This document shows, one piece after another, positions 16,530 to 24,388 of a DNA stretch of 64,000 bases. The DNA is from Mucilaginibacter gotjawali. Its GTDB lineage: Bacteria > Bacteroidota > Bacteroidia > Sphingobacteriales > Sphingobacteriaceae. Position numbers and translations under genes: made by a program. Position 1 is the first letter of the stretch. Each line of letters opens with the position of its first letter. The stretch is from contig NZ_AP017313.1 of assembly GCF_002355435.1 (NCBI RefSeq), forward strand, positions 248,001-312,000, given 5' to 3'. Below the pieces are notes generated by a model. The model did no database searches, was not told the DNA's origin, and was given only the letters and a program-made list of their open reading frames with translations.

Positions 16530-18014
16530 ATGCAAGGCAAAAAAGATCATCAGGAAAAGCTGTTCATTCAATTTCAGCTTTCAGACTATGTTCCGGCGGA
16601 TAACTTCTATCGACGGTTAAAAAAACTGCTTAATCTGGATTTCTTATATCGGTCTACTTCAGCGTATTACGGTAAAGAAGGCCAAAAGAGTATTGATCCG
16701 GTGGTTTTTATGAAGTTAATGTTAGTTGGTTATCTTGAGAACATTAACAGTGACCGACGCATCATTGCTGCATCAGGCATGCGAATGGATATTCTTTACT
16801 TCCTGGGGTATGACCTTGGTGAAGAACTGCCGTGGCATTCTACTTTAAGCCGCACCCGTAAACTCTATGGCGAAGAGACCTTTTTAGACTTATTTAAACA
16901 GGTGTTAAAACTCTGTATCAATCACGGCCTGATTAATGGTACACGACAGGCCGTGGACAGTGCTTTAATACCGGCAAACGCCGCAAAGCAAAGCATGGTT
17001 GAGCGGCTGGTCATGGAAGATGCTTCCGTTTTCAGCCGGGAGTTGAACGATAATAGTGAAGATGAACCCAAAACGCCGGAAGATGATAATAAAGGCGGTC
17101 AGGGTAATCCGGATAAGAAGAACAAAAAATCAGCTCAGGTTAATGAAACCCATTATAGCCCTTCAGACCCTGACGCCCGTTTAACCACCAAACCCGGCAA
17201 ACCGATGCGGCTGTATTACCGGGCACAAATGAGTGTGGATACAGCCAGCCATTATATCACTTATATACAAGCCTTTAAGGGAAACCAGGCTGATAATACT
17301 TCACTGCCGCTAATGCTTCCGCAGATTGCAGGTAATATGGCTGATCAAGCTATTCAGGTAGAAGAAATACTGGCTGATACAGGTTACAGCAGCGGTAAAG
17401 CGATACGGGCATTAACAGCCAATGGTATGAAAGGGTTCATTCCCAATCCTGGAAACTATAAATCTTCAAGAGAGATCGAAGGGTTTACCTATGAGGCGGA
17501 CCATGACCGGTACACCTGTATAATGGGTGTACATCTGCCTTTCAGGCGCATCGAGTCCGCCTATAAAGAGCCAACCGTTCTCAAAAAGATTTATGAGTCC
17601 AACATCAGCGACTGCAAAAACTGTCCGTGCAGGGAAATCTGTGCTAACAAAAAAGGGTTTAAAAAGCTGATCGACTCTGCGGATAAACCACTTTATGAAT
17701 ACATGCAGCGGCGGGTAGAAAGCCCCAAAGGCAAACTGATGAAGTTGCTTCGGTCCAGTACGGTCGAGCCGGTTTTCGGTTCTTTAATTAACCACACGGG
17801 CTTAAACAGGATAAACAGCAAGGGGCTTAAACAAGCTAACAAATGCATGCTTATGGCCGCTACGGCTTATAATCTCAAAAAACTCCTTAAATATAAGTTC
17901 AAGCCCATTCAAGAAACACAAAAACAGATCAGTAATTTCTTAAACAGCATATTTGATACGCTATTAAGCAGCTTTAAACAACAATATGCTATAAATGCAT
18001 CGTCTTGGTTTTAA
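16530..18014 (+). CDS. IS1182-family transposase
   Basis: The 494-residue protein has the N-terminal DUF772-type domain (DYVPADNFYRRLKKLL, DPVVFMKLMLVGYLENINSDRRI), then the DDE catalytic core: Asp in AVDSALIPANAAK, Asp in LADTGYSSGKAIRAL and Glu in SSTVEPVFGSL. A charged, lysine-rich linker (about residues 165-205) and a cysteine cluster (CKNCPCREIC) near residue 360 are typical for the family. It is full length without stops. It catalyses movement of the element and is unrelated to its neighbours. Confidence 0.95.
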   Translation: MQGKKDHQEKLFIQFQLSDYVPADNFYRRLKKLLNLDFLYRSTSAYYGKEGQKSIDPVVFMKLMLVGYLENINSDRRIIAASGMRMDILYFLGYDLGEELPWHSTLSRTRKLYGEETFLDLFKQVLKLCINHGLINGTRQAVDSALIPANAAKQSMVERLVMEDASVFSRELNDNSEDEPKTPEDDNKGGQGNPDKKNKKSAQVNETHYSPSDPDARLTTKPGKPMRLYYRAQMSVDTASHYITYIQAFKGNQADNTSLPLMLPQIAGNMADQAIQVEEILADTGYSSGKAIRALTANGMKGFIPNPGNYKSSREIEGFTYEADHDRYTCIMGVHLPFRRIESAYKEPTVLKKIYESNISDCKNCPCREICANKKGFKKLIDSADKPLYEYMQRRVESPKGKLMKLLRSSTVEPVFGSLINHTGLNRINSKGLKQANKCMLMAATAYNLKKLLKYKFKPIQETQKQISNFLNSIFDTLLSSFKQQYAINASSWF

Positions 18015-18097
18015 TCGATATTTCAAAGAACTTTTTATAGTCTCACGACTATAATCCTTCAAACTGGACAAGTTTTTTTAAAACTTAATCCGGTTTG

Positions 18098-18130
18098 GTT
18101 GTGCAACGGCCACCGAGCGGAAAAGAGGGG
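18098..18130. repeat. Right inverted repeat of the insertion sequence
   Basis: This is the reverse complement of 16419-16451 with two mismatches. The 165 bp from here to the AsmA-like gene show no other feature. Confidence 0.8.
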
Positions 18131-18295
18131 AAGACAAATAACTTAATGACATTGCCCTACGGGTCATAGAATTCGGTTTGTCAGGCAAAGTATTGTACAA
18201 CCTCAACAAAGAAAGCGCGAAGTGATGCAAAAAGGATCTCTTCCGGTGACCTATAACTTAGCTTCTGTTGGATGCATTACTGTCGTGACAGCCAA

Positions 18296-21200
18296 TTAAT
18301 TCCCTGTATCATCTGTTTCCTTTAATTCATCTTCCTGTTTTGCTCTTCCCAAATGAATATTTGGTTTCGCTTGCGTGCCGGTAATGGTCATCGGGATGCC
18401 GAAGATGCCAAACGGCGGCAATCCCAGCCTGAAATGCAGGTTAAGGGCATTATCAAAACTTACCTGCCCGTCAAACTTTAACCTGAAGCCTGCCATTTTT
18501 ATCTTGGTTTGCTTAATGGTGATGATGTTATTGGCAATGGTGGTTTCAATATTCACTTTTGACATATCGCCGGTATCCAATCCGTTATGATCGGTTTTGC
18601 TTCCCACTGCCGAGAATAATTTAAAGCCATGCAATTTTATCTTTTTAACAGAAAGCACGCCCCCGCCTTTTATGGAAGGGTAAACCGGCTGCATATTGGC
18701 GTTTAACCGCCCGCTTAATTTATAATCCAACGATACCTGGCCCGACGCACTTTTTGCCGAGCTTGCCATGTCACGGAAAATCTTGATCTGGTCATACGCC
18801 TTCTTGATATCAAAATCCTTCGCAGTAAGGTGATAATCAAAGGTGGCATTTTTAGGGTTGATGCTTGTATAGGTGGCATCCATCATAACGGGAGCGCCAA
18901 TTAAATTAAAGCCCGCCTGTTTTAAAACAATGCTGCCGTTATTAACAGCCATTTGTCCCTTAACATCATTCAGCTCAAGCCCGTTGTACTTTACTTTTTT
19001 TACATCGGCGCTAAAATTCAGGTTCAAATTACCCGGCACCATAATGACGCCCGACGGGGAGTTTTTTGGCTTGCCGCTCACATTTGGCGAGGGGCTGGAA
19101 AATGCCATAAAATCATCGGCAGTAACACTGCTGCTCGAAAAGCTGAAGTTCCCCCGTAGCGTATCTTTTGAGTTGCTGGCATAGCCAAAGACATTGGTAA
19201 GCGCGCCGTTCAAAATAATAACCGATTTACCATAGGTAGCTGTAAAGGCATCAAAATTCATCTTGTCCTGGTTAAAGCTAAAGTTGCCGTCTTTAATAAT
19301 GAACGGTTTTGGGAAAAGATCAGACGTGAGCGCGATATCTTTTACCTGCATTGATCCGCTGTTATTCAATTTGGCATAATGGCCGGCCATAGCATCACTT
19401 TGTTTGCCTTTGAGCGACAGGTTAGTGGTGATAAATCCCTTTACGTTGTAATCCTTAACCGCGAATACCTGGTAAATTTTACCAATATCCAAAGTGCCGT
19501 GCGATTTGATATTATATTCCAGGTTGTTAAAATTTTTCAGATCGGCGGTAACCGAAAAAGGCTTATCCTCAAAAACCAGTGAAACCGGTTTCAAAACCAC
19601 CCTCAGGCCGGCAATGGAGGCCGAACTGTTGGTTATATTGGCATTTACCTGTATATTCTGTATGGGATGCGGATAATATTTTGTTTGAATTGATCCGTCC
19701 TGCAGGCTGATGTTGGCTTTTGTTTGTGGGAAAATACGTTTTGCAGGGATATATTTACCCTTGGTTTGCAAATTGGCTAGCAAGTTGCCTGATAGCACCA
19801 GGCCATCAACCGGGTATATCTTTTTTATATCGGCCATGTTAAATTTTGCCTGTAAGGAGCCATCCATCGGGAAGCCGGGCCCCATACTCATTTTAAAATA
19901 GCCTTTAAGGTAATTTTCCAGCACATTGGCATTCAGGTTCTCTATTTCAAAAGTGGCGTGCCGGTAATCATTGTCTTTGCAGGCGGCGTTCATATTAAAA
20001 CTGATATTTTTAACAGCTTCCTGCACCCCTGCATATTTTATATACCCGTTGCTAAAAGACGATTTAACCGTAAACTTCGGAATACTGGTAATCACCGTAT
20101 CCACTTTGCGGATCCCGCTGCGTTTTATGCCCGTAGTGAATTTGCCATCAGCCAGCATATGCAGCGAATACCTGCCCTTTAACTCGTACGGCTTTACCCC
20201 AAATGCATTGCTCCATTTTTCGAGGTCTATTTCGGTGTTTACCTTGGCGTAGATCTCTGGTTTTTTAACCCCTTTTATCCTTAATACCGATCCGAAATAA
20301 TCCTTACCCATGTTAAAATAAATAGAATCAAGGTTTAACTGCAAACTGTCGGGGTCAAGGCCGGGAACCCTTGTCTCAAAATTCAGATACAGGTTGCTGA
20401 CAGGTACCGGCGACTTTTTATTATTAATGTATCCGTTCCGGATATTCACTTTCATACTCAGGTCGGGCAAGGTACTATCCGCAGCGTTATATCTTCCTGC
20501 CAGTTGCAATGCGATGCTCCCTGTTCCGCGAACGTCCGTTTGATTGAGCCATTTTAAATATTCGGGTGGAAGCGCTGTAACGACGTCGTGCAGGTTGCTC
20601 TCTTTGGAGTTTACTTTAAAATCCATGAGGTACCCGCTTTTCAAAAAGGCGAATTTCCCGATAAAATTTACGGGTAGTTTATTGATCACCAGGTCGTTTT
20701 TCCTGAATTCAAAAGCCAGTGATTTGGTATTGATACTGGTCACCAGGTCGGCATCTATCTTTTTTGAAAGTACATAAGCCTTGTTATCATAAATAAAATC
20801 TACCGAGGCCATTTGCGTATGGGTGTGCAGGTCGAAAATATCTTTGCTTAAATCGCCGCTTCCGGTATAGTTAACGCCCCTTGCATTAAACTGCATCGGT
20901 ATTGACCGGTCGTTATAAACAAAATGGCTGTTTTCAATAATAATCTCGTCTATGCCCAATGAAGCGCTGCTGGTATCCGCAGGCGATTTGGGCGTGACAT
21001 TTTTTGATTTATATACATTGTAATTTACATGGCCCGCAGTATCAGCCTGGATATTGATGAATGCATCACTCAGGAATATTTTATCGATGGTGATCTTGTC
21101 CTTGAAAACCGAACTTACATCAATCCCAAAAGAAACATCTTTTGCCGCAATAAGGGTGTCGTTTTGAAAAGGAGCGCTGCCTTTTAGCAAAAAATCATTT

Positions 21201-21421
21201 AAAGTTAGCGTCAGGCTGGGGAAATGCTTAAAAAAGGATAACCGCGTACCTGAAAATGCCAGCTGGCCATTAATACTGCCGTTGGCCCATTGTTTTATCT
21301 TATTGCTTACCGTTTGCGGGAATAGATAAGGCAAAGCAAATAACAGTAAGAGCAGTGTAGCTATGGTAATAATTGTTATTTTAATGCTTTTAAAAAGTGT
21401 TTTTTTAATAGAGAAACTCAT
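18296..21421 (-). CDS. AsmA-like family protein, envelope-spanning
   Basis: The 1041-residue protein has a short basic N-terminus and one strong membrane helix (IKITIITIATLLLLLFALPYLF), followed by a very long periplasmic domain of repetitive beta structure. The start of the mature part (NGQLAFSGTRLSFFKHFPSLTLTLNDFLLKG) matches AsmA N-terminal domains. Near the C-terminus are GGGVLSVKKIKLHGFKLFSA and LHFRLGLPPFGIFGIPMTITGT, the latter typical of AsmA-like C-termini in Bacteroidota. Such proteins form grooves thought to carry phospholipids between membranes. It is a single-gene unit. Confidence 0.88.
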   Translation of the reverse strand: MSFSIKKTLFKSIKITIITIATLLLLLFALPYLFPQTVSNKIKQWANGSINGQLAFSGTRLSFFKHFPSLTLTLNDFLLKGSAPFQNDTLIAAKDVSFGIDVSSVFKDKITIDKIFLSDAFINIQADTAGHVNYNVYKSKNVTPKSPADTSSASLGIDEIIIENSHFVYNDRSIPMQFNARGVNYTGSGDLSKDIFDLHTHTQMASVDFIYDNKAYVLSKKIDADLVTSINTKSLAFEFRKNDLVINKLPVNFIGKFAFLKSGYLMDFKVNSKESNLHDVVTALPPEYLKWLNQTDVRGTGSIALQLAGRYNAADSTLPDLSMKVNIRNGYINNKKSPVPVSNLYLNFETRVPGLDPDSLQLNLDSIYFNMGKDYFGSVLRIKGVKKPEIYAKVNTEIDLEKWSNAFGVKPYELKGRYSLHMLADGKFTTGIKRSGIRKVDTVITSIPKFTVKSSFSNGYIKYAGVQEAVKNISFNMNAACKDNDYRHATFEIENLNANVLENYLKGYFKMSMGPGFPMDGSLQAKFNMADIKKIYPVDGLVLSGNLLANLQTKGKYIPAKRIFPQTKANISLQDGSIQTKYYPHPIQNIQVNANITNSSASIAGLRVVLKPVSLVFEDKPFSVTADLKNFNNLEYNIKSHGTLDIGKIYQVFAVKDYNVKGFITTNLSLKGKQSDAMAGHYAKLNNSGSMQVKDIALTSDLFPKPFIIKDGNFSFNQDKMNFDAFTATYGKSVIILNGALTNVFGYASNSKDTLRGNFSFSSSSVTADDFMAFSSPSPNVSGKPKNSPSGVIMVPGNLNLNFSADVKKVKYNGLELNDVKGQMAVNNGSIVLKQAGFNLIGAPVMMDATYTSINPKNATFDYHLTAKDFDIKKAYDQIKIFRDMASSAKSASGQVSLDYKLSGRLNANMQPVYPSIKGGGVLSVKKIKLHGFKLFSAVGSKTDHNGLDTGDMSKVNIETTIANNIITIKQTKIKMAGFRLKFDGQVSFDNALNLHFRLGLPPFGIFGIPMTITGTQAKPNIHLGRAKQEDELKETDDTGN

Positions 21422-21606
21422 AAGCGAAGGCTGACCGGCAAAAATTAATCGTAATAATTATAAATATAAAAGTATTAACGGCTAAAATACAGGAAACTGA
21501 CGGCAATGGGGAAATGATTTGTACTAATTAATAAAAGGTTAATATTAGCACATTCAGCATTTAATTTTTTAAATAGTTAGCAAAAAAAGATTGCGGACAA
21601 ATAACA

Positions 21607-21642
21607 AAAATGCCCCTTCAAAATCAATTGAAAGGGCATTTT
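21607..21642 (-). terminator. Terminator of the DUF2807-like gene
   Basis: A 15-bp stem (AAAATGCCCCTTCAA with TTGAAAGGGCATTTT, one mismatch) and a 6-nt loop lie 18 bases after the stop on the minus strand, followed by a T-rich run. Confidence 0.85.
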
Positions 21643-21659
21643 ATTTTACAAGCTGTGTA

Positions 21660-22262
21660 TTACAGGGCTGCAAATTCTGTTGGGTGCATATGAAATGGCC
21701 TGTGAGTCTTCACTGATGTTACTAAGTTTGAAACTTCCAGACCGGTAGTATTTAAAGCAGAAGCGTGCGTGTATTGAATGTTCCCGTTAGCGATTTTACC
21801 TGTTAGCAGGGCAGTTGTGCAATCATCTAAACTGATACTTGCTGAAAAAGTATCCATATCCAGTTTTGCGGAAGCGTTGTTGAATAATTTTACATCGAGG
21901 TCAATAGCAGAAAATTTACCGAATGATTTTACTTCGGCATTGTCATAGGCAGATAGTTTAGCCAGTTGGTTAGCGGTAACCCAAACCACCAGTTTTTCGG
22001 GGCTATAAGAGGTAATGCGCAATACGCCGTTCTCGTCCTGTACCAGTGCGTTTTCAGCATAGTAATTGTTGTAAACTTTTACCTGGTTAGTATTTCCTTC
22101 TGATAAGTAAACCTGCACATTGCCGTGCACTTCAATTTCGCTGATGTTGCTTACGCCTGATAATTGAGTCACTTGTTGTGTCCCGGTGGCGGCATAAGTG
22201 GTTTGGCTGATTCCAAATAGTGTTGAAACTGCAATTGCGATGGTTAAAATTAGTGTTTTCAT
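21660..22262 (-). CDS. Secreted DUF2807-like (GIN domain) protein
   Basis: The start at 22260-22262 gives MKTLILTIAIAVSTLFG, a clean signal peptide ending near TYAA; a longer frame to 22319 would add an implausible leader. The mature part of about 175 residues is a right-handed beta-helix-like domain (ISEIEVHGNVQVYLSEGN, ENGVLRITSY, DLDVKLFNNASAKLDM) characteristic of the DUF2807 head domain. Its cellular role is unknown. It is monocistronic with its own terminator. Confidence 0.82.
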   Translation of the reverse strand: MKTLILTIAIAVSTLFGISQTTYAATGTQQVTQLSGVSNISEIEVHGNVQVYLSEGNTNQVKVYNNYYAENALVQDENGVLRITSYSPEKLVVWVTANQLAKLSAYDNAEVKSFGKFSAIDLDVKLFNNASAKLDMDTFSASISLDDCTTALLTGKIANGNIQYTHASALNTTGLEVSNLVTSVKTHRPFHMHPTEFAAL

Positions 22263-22636
22263 TGTCTTAATATTTTTTGTGATGTGTGTGTTTGTTATTT
22301 TCAATGTCCAAAACAACAACCTTTTTCATCACCAAAAAAATAGAATAGACTACGGGTTTATACTCATAGACAAACCTATTGATAATAACCGATGAAAGGT
22401 TAATTGCCTGATTTTCTGTGGGATTTTAGAGATTAATCGACTGTGTTAGAGGTTTTGTCGGGGCTTAAGCCCGCTTCGTCGGTTGAGAATAATTTTGGGG
22501 GCGACCACAGGGGGCCGTCCCTACTAATTTATCTTTCTCAGGCGAACTTGCTTTTCGATCTCAAAAGCTTAATGGACTTGAAATCCGAAATCGAACATCC
22601 CCACCCGCGGCGGGCAAGCGAATTCCGAAATTATTC
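22263..22636. other. Intergenic region with repeat text
   Basis: The right part (22570-22636) is a heptamer array running to the stop codon of the neighbouring hydrolase. The middle (about 22460-22535) is GC-rich, with the phrase GGGGGCGACCACAGGGGGCC, which resembles dispersed intergenic repeats. The promoter of the DUF2807-like gene should lie in the AT-rich left part. The open frame at 22443-22661 is built from these repeats and is not considered a gene. Confidence 0.5.
22580..22635. repeat. Heptamer array before the serine hydrolase stop
   Basis: The units include GAAATCC, GAAATCG, AACATCC, CCACCCG, CGGCGGG, CAAGCGA, ATTCCGA and AATTATT. The 20-mer at 22581-22600 occurs again, on the same strand, inside radA at 32724-32743. 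Confidence 0.75.
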
Positions 22637-24169
22637 TTATCTCACCTTCCTGAACTCATAAGGGTCTCGCTCAACAAAATCGGCTACCTTCACCACCACG
22701 CCGGTTACTGCGCCGTTTTGCACGTGAAAGGGGAAGACCGATTTGCCTAAAGTAGGGTCGCTGAAGGTAACTGCAAAACGGTTACCGCCCAAGGGTTTTA
22801 AAAGCGCGTACATGCGGGTATGGTGCTCAAAACGCATCTCCAGGTTATTGCCTTCACCCTGCGTTACTTCCATAGTTCCATATAAGGCATTTATATACTT
22901 GCCGGTATAGGCAGTAACAGGCAATGCGGGTGGGCGATTCATGGCAATCGTGTCCCTTACCTTTTTATCAATGGCGTCCATTGTTTCCAGGTTAGCCTTA
23001 AAATTGCCCAGGTAGGTATCGCTGTAATTCCTGAACGGCATTTTAAAATAGGCATCCATTATTTCCCATCGCAGGGCTTCAAACAAATCGTTCTGGTCGG
23101 TATTGGTTAAAATAATGATCCCTAAATGCTCTTTTGGCACCAAAGTAACTGAAGACAGGTAGCCGTTAACCCCGCCATCGTGCATCACCAGGTGATGGCC
23201 GGCATAATCCTGTAAAAACCAGCCCAGGCCATAAAGTTCGTAGCTTTCCTCTCCATTGAGATGGCTGACACTGCCCACAATGTCCTGCGGCTCACGCGTG
23301 GCTTTAATAGCAGCCAGGGGGATCACCTGTCTTGCCCCAACCTTGCCGTCGTTAAGCAAAGCAAGCACCCATTTGCTCAAATCGTTAACGGAGGAGCTGA
23401 TAGCGCCGGCCGGCGCCAGGGCATCGATCTGGCAAAAAGGGATAGGCGACAGGCGTCCGTCTATCAGCGTATGCGGTACCGTTCTGTCAAGCGATTTTGG
23501 CATGTCGGCACTAAGGGCTAAAGTATTGATCATGCCCAGCGGGGCAAAAATATTTTCTTTTAAAAAATCTTCCCAGGGTTTTCCTGTAACCACCGGAATG
23601 ATCTGCCCGGCGGTTAAAAAAGCGGCGTTAGTATAACCCCATTTGGTACGGAAAGGATAAGCTGCTTTTTCTTCGCCCAGCTTTTGTACCACCTGCTCGC
23701 GCGTAAGGTTGGTATTGTAAAAAGTAAAATCGCCCTGGAAGGTTTGGAAGCCCAGGCGATGGCACAGCAGGTCTTTAATCGTCGCCATTTGGCCGGCCGC
23801 AGCGTCGTCCAGCTTAAATTGCGGCAGGTATTTGGTCACTTTATCATCCAACGAGAGTTTGTTTTGCGATTGCAGTATGGCCAGCGAGGTAGCAGTAAAA
23901 GCTTTTGTATTGCTGCCGATCATAAACAAGGTGTTGATATCAACTTTAGCTGCCTGGCCCAATTCTTTAATTCCATAGCCCTTCATCCAAACGATCTTGT
24001 TATCCTTTACAATGCAAACGGCCGCGCCCGGGATCCGCCAGTTGGTGAGCGCACGGTTGATGTAATAGTCGAGGCTATCTTTAATAAACTTACTCCTGTC
24101 CACCTTTTGCGCAAAGCAAAATGTTGTACAACAAAGAAAAATGATGATTATAGAGAGTGTTTTTTTCAT
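22637..24169 (-). CDS. Serine hydrolase, beta-lactamase/class C PBP family with DUF3471-like tail
   Basis: With the start at 24167-24169 the protein has 510 residues and a signal peptide ending in FCFAQ. It shows the class C motifs: SxxK as Ser86-Asn-Thr-Lys89, YxN as Tyr179-Thr-Asn181, and an HDGG in place of KTG (MHDGGVNGYLS). The C-terminal 110 residues (PVTAYTGKYINALYGTMEV, AVTFSDPTLGKSVFPFHV) form the lipocalin-like tail often fused to these hydrolases. It is a periplasmic or lipid-side peptidase or esterase; a real beta-lactamase activity is not implied. The upstream frame to 24244 runs through a repeat region and is not used. Confidence 0.88.
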   Translation of the reverse strand: MKKTLSIIIIFLCCTTFCFAQKVDRSKFIKDSLDYYINRALTNWRIPGAAVCIVKDNKIVWMKGYGIKELGQAAKVDINTLFMIGSNTKAFTATSLAILQSQNKLSLDDKVTKYLPQFKLDDAAAGQMATIKDLLCHRLGFQTFQGDFTFYNTNLTREQVVQKLGEEKAAYPFRTKWGYTNAAFLTAGQIIPVVTGKPWEDFLKENIFAPLGMINTLALSADMPKSLDRTVPHTLIDGRLSPIPFCQIDALAPAGAISSSVNDLSKWVLALLNDGKVGARQVIPLAAIKATREPQDIVGSVSHLNGEESYELYGLGWFLQDYAGHHLVMHDGGVNGYLSSVTLVPKEHLGIIILTNTDQNDLFEALRWEIMDAYFKMPFRNYSDTYLGNFKANLETMDAIDKKVRDTIAMNRPPALPVTAYTGKYINALYGTMEVTQGEGNNLEMRFEHHTRMYALLKPLGGNRFAVTFSDPTLGKSVFPFHVQNGAVTGVVVKVADFVERDPYEFRKVR

Positions 24170-24174
24170 ATTAT

Positions 24175-24320
24175 TATCGACACGAACTGCACGAATTAAT
24201 GCGAATTTCGCCAATCGTAGTTTCTTTTTTTGTTGAAACCACAATACAGCATTTTCGGTAGATTAGCTACGATGCCACAATTCGTATAATTCGTATAAAT
24301 TCGTGACATTCGTGATTTAA
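24175..24320. repeat. Inverted short-period repeats between two divergent genes
   Basis: The left arm (about 24181-24215) holds ACGAACTGC, ACGAATTAA and TGCGAATTTCG units. The right arm (about 24280-24320) has 9-nt units ATTCGTATA, ATTCGTATA, ATTCGTGAC and ATTCGTGAT in the opposite sense. The region also must contain promoters for both flanking genes. Confidence 0.6.
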
Positions 24321-24388
24321 TTAAAGTGCTAATTTAACGCAAAATTTAAAGTGTGATTACTTATTGAACAACATTAAACTAAAAATTG

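Larger units (their letters stand above)
16419..18130 (+). mobile_element. IS1182-family insertion sequence
   Basis: A single transposase gene is bounded by inverted repeats of 33 bp, 16419-16451 and 18098-18130, matching at 31 of 33 positions (core CCGTTGCACAAC). A second inner inverted repeat (AAAGTTCTTTGAAATAT, 16484-16500, with its complement near 18019-18035) lies next to the gene on both sides. The strict ends may be further inside, at 16442 and 18107, with the outer 23 bp belonging to a host palindrome. No direct target duplication was found. The transposase is intact, so the element may be active. Confidence 0.85.

Noticed and set aside
16930..18014. Possible passenger gene in the insertion sequence
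   Set aside because: The only long frame is the transposase itself. The lysine-rich central linker is part of it.
22443..22661. A 72-codon open frame on the plus strand
   Set aside because: It is translated from intergenic repeats and a heptamer array and runs into the antisense of the serine hydrolase gene.
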